Positions 1-12,700 of a stretch of DNA of 64,000 bases are shown in pieces. Numbering within the stretch: the first letter of the stretch is position 1; each line of letters starts with the position of its first letter. The DNA comes from Anisakis pegreffii. Its lineage: Eukaryota > Nematoda > Chromadorea > Rhabditida > Anisakidae. The notes beneath the pieces are model-generated. The model saw only the letters and a list, made by a program, of their open reading frames with translations. It ran no database searches and was not told the DNA's origin. The translations under genes were made by a program, and so were the position numbers. Location: positions 62,001-126,000 of the forward strand of contig JAPYMA010000718.1 of assembly GCA_035041965.1 (NCBI GenBank), in the 5' to 3' direction.

Positions 1-619
1 TACAACGCCAAAAGACGTAATTTTGCATGTTGTTGTTGCGGCTGTTGCTGTTGCTGCTGCTCTGATGCTTTCTAATTGGTCCACTCAAAGCAATGCTTCT
101 TCATTCAGTTGCATCCCATCCACATAACCCTATCAACTAGCATATTTACGTAATATTTGCATCATCATCATCACCAACTTTTTGTTTCCAATACAAACCA
201 CGACCGCTAATCGGCTGACTTTTTCGGTTGTTCGTTTATTACACCGCACAAATTTGCCTCTCCCTTCACATATTTTATCGATGATTTATGTGCACCAATT
301 GATTGCACATTGTTCGTGTCGTTCGTGAACACTCTCCATAACCGAAAGTATCATTTCCAACTGAAAACAGTTCGCTGTTCCTTAAAAATCAATACTTTCA
401 AAATGGCATACAGCTGATCAAATCAACTGAATAGTAAACAGAGCGCTCGGTGCTTGTTACACAACAGTAGGAGTGTGTTCATTGTATTGTCACCATAATA
501 AATACATTCAAAGGCAGCAGCAACAGCAACAGCAAATCGTTTGATGGCAAAAAGTCACAACGGAGTTTCAGGCAACAATAAGTGAACCACCCGAACGGAG
601 GGAGTGATTACTAGCGTTT
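1..619. other. Non-coding AT-rich DNA with CAG/CTG-type triplets
   Basis: No gene recognised. An interrupted TGT/GCT triplet run lies at about 28-62 and a CAG/CAA run at about 511-535. Such short triplet tracts recur through the window (near 24450, 45900, 47360, 48080 and 49350) without a surrounding open frame that looks coding. Confidence 0.4.
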
Positions 620-847
620 TTGAAAGCTGTTGACAGTTCGCTTATCAGTAGGCGTATGAACTCGATGTTTTCGTCCTTAACAGAACACGAAGAAATTGCT
701 CTGCCCAGTTGCATTTTCAACTGTGATGTTTTGAATATTGCCTATTCACACATCCATGATCAGCTCGACAAGATCCACAAACTGATATGTTATCTCATCC
801 TTGTAATACGTACGTATACGGAGGACATACGCATTGAATTAGCATAA
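620..847 (+). other. Possible isolated exon-like open frame, unrecognised
   Basis: An open frame of 75 codons ending in TAA, starting from a TTG. Its middle part (about 680-810) uses G/C-ending codons (CTG, CTC, GAC, AAG, ATC, CAC) more than its surroundings. It encodes EEIALPSCIFNCDVLNIAYS, then HIHDQLDKIHKLICYLI, which could form an amphipathic helix. An AACAG lies at about 680-684 as a possible acceptor, but donors downstream (GTAATA, GTATAC) are weak. No homology is recognised. It may be an exon of an unknown gene or chance. Confidence 0.15.
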
Positions 848-3800
848 ATGCGTATGCACTCGTTCAAGCATAATCAAGGCAGTCAAGTTGAGCGATGTGA
901 TTTGCTGAATACTGCTTACGTTATTATTAGTGAACCAAACAATTGATTACTTCATCTATGAGCGATCACTAATGCATTGTTTGATAATCGCGTAAGTTTG
1001 TCTGATAATGAATCAAATCATCAGTGACAATCCAAGTGATTAGAGAATGTTTGCAAATGTTCTTCGCTTTCGTCTTATATTCACCAAAAAACTGAACTTT
1101 TCCTCACATTATCGTTCAGTAATAAAGTTTCTCTCCATTTCACAGAACGTGCAATATTTGGTATGATTTCAGCAAATATTACACTTTTTCTTTAGAATTC
1201 ATCGCATCGGCCTCGCAAATTTTCGTATTAGCTGTTCTTTGTTGATTTGAGAGTAATTGCTGAGTTGATGAGAATTTTTTGAGCGTATTCTCTTTGTTGG
1301 TTAACGAACAGTCTGAATAATGTGCTGCTCACCGCGTTTGAACTTTAAATTTTGCGATAGCCTGAAAATGCTTTGCGTAATCGTGGTCACATAAGGTTTA
1401 CTTCAGGCATTGTCTCCACCGTGAAGAGGATCTGCGTATCCCCTCGGGGTATCGTTGCCCCAGTAAAAGTGTGTCTCATTGGTTTCCGATGATGGCTCGC
1501 TCACAAGCGCCACTCAAATCCCATGTTCGTCAAAAAACACTCACTTCATTGGCTATTTTGCGGTGCTAAACGATTGTCATCTTTTTGCCACTAAGTCTTC
1601 GCAAAAGATTTTCTCATACGCGAAGAAATTGTTTTCACTGAAAAAAGCCAGTAAACGACTCAAATTCCAGTGCAAAATTGCACTGCTGGTTTTTCGCAAT
1701 CAATTTTGTTCTTTTTCACTGAATGCAGAACAGAGAACCTGCAAGAAAACCTTCTACTGGATTTATGCTTTTTTCTGTTGTAATCATTTTTGCACGAGAT
1801 TTTCAAGTTAAATGCTTATTAGCTGCTTTGAATGAACAAAACAATCTGTTCAGAAAAAAAAGCAAAGGTCTTGTATTCTTTTCATATTTCACCCCTTTCC
1901 CCTTCCCCTTCAAATTCCATGTCGAAATAATCTGGAAGGGAATTTATCCCCCCTTCATGTTCTTCCACTATCATCTTTACAACCAACGCTCTGCATACCG
2001 AACCGAATCCAATTGAATATGTATATTCTCGGAACAATAATTCAGTTGAACTTCACGATATTGTTAATATTTTTGGTTGTTTCTGATTACCGAACGCTTA
2101 TTAATGCTGATCATATCAGTGATACACAAATTACTTTGTTGAGAGGATAGACGCAAAGAGATAAATAAGCGTATCATATTCGAGAGATGATATGCCGTTA
2201 AAATTTAAAACTTGTCATGCTTCAGTCAAATATTTACTGAAACAGTTCGAAATAAGTTCGGAAAAATGATTGCCTGTGAGGCAATGAAGAGATATTGAGA
2301 AGAGAAGAACAATTGAAAGAATGAGATTGGGGATGGATGACATAAGTAAGGCTGCAAAGAATTGCAGTCACGTTCAGAAACTAGATAATAGTTTGTGAAC
2401 TAGTCTGCTGATGTGCGGCCGTGTCGTCCTATGACCATCATCCATACATCCATACCTTGCGCGCTTATCCGAGTATATTCTTCGTTTCTATGTTTAATTC
2501 ATCAGTATTATATGCGTTAAAGAAGTGTGTCGGACATCTCCTTTTCACTGCAGTAATCATTTAAGATGAACAAAACGCTCACATAGAAGAAGGTATGTTT
2601 GTGATGGAAAGGAGAGAGGAAGATAAATGAATGAATATTAAAGATAGCTGCTGAAAAGATATTATATGATTGTTCCTTGCATCATCTTATCTCATTCCAT
2701 TTCACTATTGCTGCTTCGCTGATCGTTTGCTTATCTTATGAGATCGTTGTTCCTCTTTTCTTCATTTCCAGTTGATGAAGAAGCGATTTGCAAACCGAAA
2801 ACAATTTATTGATGAGCGATTATGTGCAATTGTTTCACTTTTCACTTATCATTCCCTCTTCATAAATGTCCAAAACCCTTGGGACTAACCACAACTGAAG
2901 CTGAAGCCGTACATCTGTAAGTCTGTAAATCTCCGCACCCCTCCCCCCCCCGTCTTCCTAAAACCTTTCCTTTTCACCTGTTTGAAATACCAATGTTTAG
3001 CGGGTTAATTTGGTTAAATGTTAAGATATGATCTTATCTATAATACTGACTCGTTTTGGCGTACATTCAGCACAAAATTCCATTAGTTAATTAAAGTTGA
3101 GATTCATCAGATTTTCCGTATTGATCATTGAAATGAACAACGATGCAATCGTAATACTTTTTCGATATCTCATATTGTAATGAATGAACGAATGAAGTGT
3201 ATCTCATGTTTTTTTGATCCATTCACATTTTGATGTTTATTGCGTTCCTATTTGTTTTGTTTTCACAGGCAAGAAGAGCCAGTTGGTGAGTGATGAGTGA
3301 ACTCATCGTTAGCCCAGCACACCATTTCGTGTACATATGTGTATCATCGTGCCTTTGAAGTCGGATAATTTGCGCGTAATGACATAATTTATGTTGAATG
3401 AATTTATCGAACGACGACGTCTTCATAAACTGCAATTCTAAAGTGATTTCGATATGGAGTGATACGTCGTCGTATTTTTAAACGCTTATGGATGAATTTT
3501 GCTCAAACGCGATGCATACTTTTGCTAGAGTAGTCAACATTCATGGTCGTTTAACCGAATGAACTGCGAGCAATCTGTTTGTGATTTGATTGAAGTTAAT
3601 TGAATGGTGATATTTGTGTAGTCTGAAAAAAAAAGTAATTCATAGTTATAAATTCTCTTCTCTTCTGAAATTAGTGTAAAATTTCGTTGAATGCTTTATT
3701 GTTTTGAGTATATTTGAAATTAACGTTTGTATTTGTTTTGCTCGAGAAACTTGAGTCACTTGTTTCGTGAACTTTAAAAATACACGCGTCTAAAATGATC

Positions 3801-6800
3801 ATTTTTGAGCTTTGAATAGATGGCGCGGTATCTGTGGCATTTGCGTGCAATTAACACTCATTTGATTCATTAGAGGTTACACGCTCTAATTAAAGTGCAA
3901 CTGGGTAACGCCGTTCTCTTCCTCTTCGCTTCTTGAGTATGCAATCACAAGTAATCATGTACCAAGATCAGAATCGATGTTCACTTTGACCGTTCGATTA
4001 ACGCTCTTATATAGCAAGAGGTGAATGTTTCTAAAATTGTTTACATCGTTCAGCATGTTCTTTCTTCTCATTTTCCGGTGAATTTCGAAGTATTCTGCAT
4101 AAATGTTGCATTTCCACATTACGCATCTTCGCTCTCATTACCTTTCGATCATAAATACAACATAGTAAAACTCATGAATGAAAGATGTATTGAAAAACGC
4201 GTTGACAAAAATAACATTCTGTTATTCGGTTCATACTGGTTTGGAGAATACATTCAGCATATTATGTTTATATTATATTCGTTAGGTTTTATCTTTGATT
4301 GTTCATACTTTCAAAACAACTCTGTCTATCATCATTGTCATTAACATCATTTTGTACGTCAACATTCATCGAATATAACTGAAATTGGTTAGGTTAGGCC
4401 GATCGATGAATTAATAAATAAATGGATCGATGAATAACTACATATAGGAATAAGTAAACGACTTTATTTTATGCTTATAATCATTGTAATAGTTAAGAGA
4501 TTGATTCTGCTTCATTGAATCGTTTTGAATTGGTCCCTGTAGTCGAGCTTGTGCTTGAAATGAAACCATATTTTCAATGGATCTATTCGCGGAATTGGAC
4601 TGAGAATGCAATTGAAATGAAACAAAATCAATAAGCGTCGTTCCATAAGCGAGCGAGCATTTTCTGAAAATTTGCGAGCAGTGACTGATTCAAGTAGTTA
4701 ACTTTATTCGTGGCATTTAGAGTTGTGGTGCATTTTGGTGGGGCGATTCGCTGAACGTGAAGTTGTAATCTAGCGTTGTTCAGATGGATAATATTTAGTT
4801 CAGCGAATTGGTTATTCGTAAATATTTCGCTGTCAGTGAGAAGTGCATCGTTCATATGCGAATCGCAAGCAGCCAATACGTGTGTACTTACTTGCCACTG
4901 GTGAACAGAATTGTTTCGCTTATTTTTGTGGAATTTTATTCTAAAACATTGCTATTCTTTGATTTGAACACTCGCTGTCGTTTGAGTTGAGTAGTTCGTT
5001 CGATTTTGTGCTTTTTTCTGTTGGGGGGTGGCGATACACTGCTCTCGATACTCTCCATATGATTAGCTCCTTGTTTCATTGTGCTTTTCCTATTACTGTT
5101 CCATTTTTACGAAAATCACTATTTACTGCTGTGATCAATAATTATCTCCGTTACCGTTCCTTTTATCATTACTATTTTTATAATTGTGTTGCACAGGGAT
5201 GGTCAAAAAGTCGTCAGCACTTTGAAAATGTGATCACCTTGAATTAAGTTGACAACAGGAATTTGGGGAAAAAGTTCGGCATCGCTTTCACATATTGCGG
5301 TTTGAACGATAGCGTTTTATTGAACCGCACAAAGAAATCCACAGTGTACGTTTTGAGAACGACGAAAAAACAACTGAAAATAACGTAAACAATAATGTAA
5401 TGCGACTGTTGCAGGCAGCAGCACACTGAATACGGCAGAATGTCAACAATAAAAAATTAAAAAATGCGTTTTTCAAGCAAAATTGACACACCTGAAACGT
5501 TTTTTGTTCAATGCAGTAAGTTGAACTGAATGAAATGAGTGGCAACTGAAGCATTTCGTGAATAATATGAAGGCTCATTATGCGCCGCTAAACGTGAGGA
5601 TATGTCAGCCATCGAGCGAAAACAGATTTTTAGCAAAATCGCGTGAGATTTCTGCTTTTTAACACATTAATGCTATTTTACCAAGTTCCAGCGAATTTTC
5701 GAGAATCCCGAGGCAGTGTTTGAGGAGCACTGCTCCATGGCAAATTCAAAAAAATTCAGAAACGAGAAAATCTGCAAGCACGTGTTTCAATCGAGAACCT
5801 CGTGTGTGCGGTCGGCTTAAAAAAACTTGTGGGATTGAAGACGGGTCTCCTAAAGTTTCCATTGCCTTGTTCTTCATCGTTATATCAACATCATTATTCT
5901 TTTTACAAGTACTGCAATTTCCAAATTCATTTTTGTTGCTATTTTCATCGTTCGGTGGTATTTCACTGTTATCAATCAATCAACCGTACTATGCAACATT
6001 CAAAAATCTCTCATCTCTAATTTCAAGCATCAATATATTTCAACGTTTATTTTTCAATGCAAATGCGTATTTATGTGGTTGACCTGGAAAGGAAAAGTTT
6101 GCTTTATTTGCAATGAATTAATTGAATCTGATTTTATTTAGATGAATAAAATGGAAAATGATATTCTCCATGAATGTAACGATTGTAATGTTAATGTTAT
6201 TATGCCACTCATGTGAGCGAGCATGTATTCGTCGCTGTCAATTCAATGTCTTACTTCTGCTGTTTGTGTCAAGTATCATACGAGCGCACTACGCATAAGA
6301 AATACATGCACCATCCAACAACAGCCACTCACTCCTCACTCTCTTCAACCCATCTCGCAATCTCGTTTGAAATCACAAAAAACCAGACAAAAGGTATTCC
6401 CTGCTGTTTCATTGTGTCATCTCGCATAATTACACTATTGCTGCTACTGCAGCCAATGAACTGCTACTTCACAGTATGTTTTTGAATCAGTTTGGATGTC
6501 GTTGATCGCTTCTTCATTTTTTTTGATGATATTATCACTTTCTTTTCATGAATATTACTTGATGAGCTCAAAAATCAAACTCGGATAGCTCATTCGTAAT
6601 TAGTGTTGATATATAGTGCCGGTTTGTCAACAATTACCTTGTCTTATTTATAATCACTGTTACGCAATTGATTTGATTCATCTGAGAGAAGAATTTGTTT
6701 TTATGAATTTGTTGTGGGCCAAGTTCGTTCATTCAGTCATACGATCTTAACTCAGATATTTTCGTATTTAATCGTTGATTTTGGTGCTCGTTTAATTTGG

Positions 6801-9675
6801 TGAGTGACATTCCATTTTAAGGGAATTGATCACTTCGTATGAGTTACAAGAAGTGCTCGTTGAGGTTGAATCGAGCAGACAAAACGCTTGTGAATGAATT
6901 CGAAGAAATACTGAATGCTCGTGAGAGTTATTCATTTTTGTTGTGGTTTCGTTTCATTCGTTGTAAAATTGTCTGTTGATGAAACGATCATTAACTGCAG
7001 GACATTAATTTATTTCATCAAACGGTTTGAAATAGACGAAAAATGTCAACGGTGAGAAATGCTGATTGTTTGCCACTGAAATGCTGATCTCGATTGAGCG
7101 TCAAGCGAGCGATTTGTGTGTCATGATCGTTTCCTTTGATGAGAAGAGTGGATCGTGGGACTTGCATAAATAAGGAGATTATCTGGATATGTTTTACGCT
7201 GTTGATTTTGATTATCAGAATTAATTCAGTGCCTTTCATTGTTCCAAATCAACGAGCACCGCAGTCGTGCGTGCTCAATGTGCTGCTCCCAACACGCCGA
7301 TGAGGGCTTAATGAGGATTCCATGCAGAACACATTCACTGTTCGATTGGATTGCGCCACTCATAATCAACCAACTGTTACGAACATTTTTTTTGGTTTCG
7401 CATCACTTGGCTATGGGTTCACTGGATGACGATCGAATATCTCTCGTGATTAGCTGTTTGGAAAAAAAAGTTACTCTCCCACGAAATCGTCTGAGATTTC
7501 ACTGAATAAGACCATTCACCAAGAGCATCGTTCATAAAGTTTTCCGAAATTCGTTACAATTAGGTGAATGTCTCATGACGGGAGTTAAGTAAAATTAGAG
7601 TGCTTCAGGTAGAAAAAGATGATCATTAATTGCAATTTGAGATTGAGATATATATTACGAGAGCGCATTTGCACAGCAACGCATGCGTTATGTAAGATTA
7701 AAGTCAGAAATACGCATTTGAAATGTGATTTTGTTCGATGGCACTCTCCACCGAACTCAACAAACTGCATGACCACTGCAAATATGACGAGGTGATCATC
7801 ACATCAACGTCCATCGCATGCACTTGAAATTCATTTTGCGTGCATCTTTAAGATTGTTTGTTCATATTCTTCACTGTTCAAAACTTAATGCTACTGGTTA
7901 ACGACAGGTTGATGTCATTGGAATGAGGATCTCCAAGATTCATTGTATTCATTAATTCCATGTCGAAAAGATTCCACTTTTTCTATCATAAAAGTGGTAC
8001 GCTTATTAGGGTTGGTTTTCATTAGTTTTAATTCAGATCCTTATGAGAGTGAACGAACTAGTGAGAATAGGAATGTTTCGTTAATCAGGCTGCTTGTGAT
8101 CGTAGTGATGTAAGCGAACAAGCAAGCGAATGTGTTAAGAATGTAGCGGTGGTCCTTATGGGAATATGAATGGCATATCGATTTGTTATCGTTGTCAATT
8201 TGATGAGATGTGAAATAATTCTGTTGAAGTTTTGTATGTGGGCATTTATTTTGAGTGGCGTTTTTCTATCGTAAATCAGACGTACGTACACTCTATTGTT
8301 GGAACACCCACAGCATTGTGCACATTAATTATTGTTCGTCGTCGTTTACTATGAGATAATTCAATTATACTCTTTACATGCGATTGATTCATTGTGTCTA
8401 ATTGAACGTTGAAAAACTCTTCCAGATAAAATTCGATTCTTCCACGTTCAGTGTGGTTTCCTGCAGTCACAGTTCGAATTTTCTGCCATCCACTGTTGAT
8501 TTTTAAAAATTTCGAACGTTTTCATTGTTACCAACGGCATGCCGTTAACACCTGCGCGTGCTATATCACTAATCGTTGTAGTCGTTATTATTTTGTATTT
8601 TGATTGCAACTTGTCACGTTACTGCTCATTTGTTTCAGTTGACAGCGCTGTCAGTAAATTCGATAAACGGAGCAGGAAATTATGCATCTCGAACATAATA
8701 GGGAGGATGTTTATGTAGTGGAGAGCAGAGGGTTTGATCTGTGATACGCACTCACAGCAATAAGTAGGTTCAGATGATCGCTCAGTGGGTCGGTCTTACA
8801 GCATTGATAAATGGATGGATGGACGAGTTATATTGCGTTCAATATCTATTGATGTGTCCGTGCAGATGTTGGATTGAGGATGGAAAGAAGCGCGATGCCA
8901 ATGATCACAGCAGACAGAGTCGTCATGCACACCATCATTCATTGCTGCTCAACTGCTCTTGCCTTGCTTTTGTCCACTTCATCATCATATCATCCAGTCT
9001 GCTTTTGCATCCTTATTCTAGTGCATTTCATTTCCTGGATGTGCATCACCGTATTTAGACGTATATCGTGTTCGCCTCAAAATGAATTCATCCGGACTAA
9101 TTGTGCAATTAATTCGCTCAGTTTGGATTTTATTATAAACTGCTGGATTATGCGAATGGATGGATCACTTGAGCTGTCATCTGTCTACCGAAAGTCTGCA
9201 TCAACTTTATGTGTTAAGACTCAGGTGCGAGCCATAATTGTGGTTTGTAGGAAGTGAAGCATTGGACACTCGTTTCATTGTGATAATGCAAAGTTAAAGC
9301 AGGAAACGGAACTTGTTGATGCATTGAAAATTCGTATGCATCACATTGAGTACAAATTCGTTGAAATGCATTCGTGCTATGTCTAGTGCTTGGAGAGGAC
9401 AAAAGAAATCAGAAATCAAAAGTTGCTGATGGATTTTCGCCGGAACGTTAATGAATGTTTGCAATGGAGTTGGGATCGTACATCGTGCGATAAATTCATT
9501 TCATCACATGTTCATCACATCAAAATTGATTCTCTCAAAATTTCCACCATTTCATCAACGTCTTCTCCATAAATTCCCGAGACTGTTTCGCAAAAGCAAA
9601 GTTCCATTCATTGCGTCCTACTTCCAATCGTCAGTCTTCTTGTCTTGTGTGGCCGGCCAACCATTCGATTCGCTC
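848..9675. other. Long stretch without recognised gene
   Basis: AT-rich sequence with many stop codons in all frames. I see a C9 homopolymer at 2943-2951, short TGGATGGA runs (for example near 2333 and 8813), and many dispersed TGAATGAA/TTCATTCA-type words. Open frames here are short and mutually overlapping, without splice context or recognisable protein families. Nothing else can be supported. Confidence 0.4.
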
Positions 9676-9748
9676 AAATTATCAAATAAATTAGTTGAGA
9701 AATGATGAAAAGTTTTCATCATTTCTCAACTAATTTATTTAATAATTT
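9676..9748. repeat. 73-bp near-perfect palindrome (inverted repeat, 36-bp arms, 1-nt centre)
   Basis: The left arm 9684-9711 and right arm 9713-9740 are exact reverse complements over 28 bp around the single G at 9712. After one mismatch (C at 9683 against A at 9741), another 7 bp pair (9676-9682 with 9742-9748). As RNA or single-stranded DNA this would form a 35-bp hairpin with essentially no loop. It is not obviously a transposon end: no flanking direct repeat was noticed. The absence of a loop argues against a normal microRNA precursor. Confidence 0.9.
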
Positions 9749-12700
9749 TCATCTTCCTAAATTCCAAATCCAAATTTTTTGTGGATTATTTTAGTCATTC
9801 CAGATACGTTTTTGAAATGTCTCTTTTTTTTCGCGTCCAATTCAATGATTTCAAATAAAATTATATTTTCGCCTCAATGCTCATCGTCACTGCACATTCT
9901 TCACAGTCATTCCTTCTCATTCGTTTCAGTGTTCTTCTCGTCAATATCTATTCTGTCGCTATCACTCTTTCACTCGTGTTCCCAAACTCCCGCAGCTCGT
10001 GCATCTATCTCTATCTGATTCTCGGTCTGTCTAGTGCACACCCGATATCGTACCACCCAATACCGACGTATTATACCTCCTCCTTCCTTTCCTCTACGTT
10101 ATCCTCTGCTCATCACCAGTCCGTCATCGTACATTCTGTGGAATGTATCGCGTTGCGATCACCTCGCTAGGTGCTCGCTCGTGTTCATATGTGTTTTACG
10201 AGTACTGCTCTATGTTTAATTTCATTAATATTTATAAAGCACCTTGCTTTATTTGTCTTATTATTTATATAGTTGCTATTAAATACTCTTTGTGACTTTA
10301 TTGATATATGATGCGTTGCTGTCATCCTATTGTTGTTATCCATATTATTACTATATCGTTTTTGACGTCCGTTAATGACCAAAGAATAGACCCACAACGG
10401 AGACTCGTTCACTGTAAAAGTGGTCCCCATTAGGTGCTTACTACTACCTCTGCCTGGTTGACTAATATCAGTATGAAGCGGGACGGGACGTGTCTAAGCT
10501 AGCCGTGATTCGCTTTAAAAAACTGAAACGATAACGATTGCTTTGCAGCAGTCATTTTTAATCGCAATATTGAATTATTTGTACTTGTTGTATGGTCGGT
10601 CGTTTCAAGTATATTGCTTAATTCTTCTCAACACTATTATTGGGATTGTTATATTTGTAATTAAGATCTTTTTTCTCATGAAGATCATTTTTTTTATTTC
10701 CATCATTATTATTATGATTACTGTTGTTGCCGTCATCATCGTTAATACGTTTATCAAGCCCATTGTGCTTGATCACGTATTCTTACTTTTACGCTTGTGC
10801 AGAAACCGAATTTTCGTTACTTTAAGGTGTACGTTTAACTGTCGTTACGAGCTGTTGAAGGTTACTCTCGACTTACGTTCTAGACGATCGAAATTCGATT
10901 CCTCAGCTGTCAACTAATGCAAAATTGTTCGAATCGGTGATTGTTTACTCATAGTCAGATGCGTCGTCGCATCAGTCAAATACGTTAGAATTTGCACTTT
11001 CAACGAACATAATCAGTCAGTTTCGATGCAGTTGATGTTCGTTCTTCAGCAACGAATACGTTGCACTAACAATAAGCGTACAAGAATCGCTATTGATATC
11101 TTCATACTTTTTCTTATCACACATCACTTTGTTCACGTTAATTGCGCGTTTTACTCTCTGTTTTATCATTAATCTCTTAATCGAAAGTTCTCATTGTGCA
11201 CATTTTTGGGCGAATTTTGAAAACTGATTCTATTCATTTAATTTTTAAACTTAATAGGTAATGATTCATTCATACGCGTTCTCCTTCGTCCACCCCCCTA
11301 CTACTTCTCATTCTCGTGTTAGTTTTTAATGGAGTTTGTTCACGTAATGTCTGACTGCAATTTGACCGACTGCTCAAGCATCATGTAAATTTACGTGCAT
11401 TGAGATATGCCGCCGTTGTCAGATTTTTAAATCCTCACTACAAAATTTCCCCTTTCCCTTTTTCCCCTACTCGTTCCCCTTTTATGCCTTCGTCGATTCG
11501 TTCATCGCTACTCGCAGACGGCAATCACTCATTCGATCGTCTCTTCAAATGTTTTTCTCAATGTTTTGCCAGTCATCATCACTCGTCAAAATGCTGCTTC
11601 ATGGTTTCATTGTTCTAATTACTTCCAATCATTCTCGTCTGTTTTCTACGTTTTATCTCTTAGCGACAACAAACACAAATCGTTGTGTTCTTTCGCTGAA
11701 TTCATTTGAACATTGTTTGTAAACAAAAATTCAAAACATTGTTACACTTTCATATGTGCAATAATCTTGTTCCCGTTGGCATAAACAAATGTCAAAAGTA
11801 TCATTTGCCCATGAAAACTGAGGATTTCTGTGGATATTTGTAAGTGAATTTGCTGTGGTGCACTAAAATTTGATTCGAATTTACTCATCTGCACGATACT
11901 TCGAAGTAAATTGGTCCATTCTCATCAACGCGTTTAGTTATGTGTATTTGTTTGTTTTCATTTTGTATTTTTACCACATTCATTCATTGAAGAATGCGAA
12001 AAGAGAGTGTGAGTGTGTTTAAAATCAATAATGCCATCAAATAAATATTCTGAAACGATTTGAATCGGAACAGACTGCGAAAAGAGAACATTCAGAGAGA
12101 CGGCCAGCAACAAGGTCATCATCAACCATCCAGTGTTGAGCATCGTCGTGTCTTCTTGAATGCAAAATGTTTTGCATCTTCATCTCTTGAGATTGAACAC
12201 ATTGATATCTTTAGAAGTGTCAGTCAATCGTTTCTACGACGAGGAACTGAACTGCGCAGAAAATGTCATCTAAAAGCGGTGCTCTTATGAAGTGTTGGAA
12301 TTGACTAAATCAAATAATTCAACCAAGTTCTCATTAAAAAGTTGATTTTTCGCGAATTCACCGAGAATTTTTCATGCGATTAGTTTACTGCGTGACTACT
12401 GTAATCTCTTATTCATTATAGAATTCATTATAGGATTTCGCTTGAACGTTTTTATCGAATCAAATTACTTTACGAGTATTTGCGATCACAGTTTAACGTC
12501 ATTCACATTGTATCTTTTGTAGCATTTCCTTAATGGTTTCAGATTTCATTGCAGCTTTTCATCTCATTTTTCTCTGCATCAGTTCCGTCCTTCTTCCTGG
12601 TTTTTTAGTTACGCTGTTTGCACCACTAATTATTCCGAGAAATTGATGGTGGAATTGCAGTCGATACTTTTTTTAAAACGTATTCTCGACGGTCGAATTC

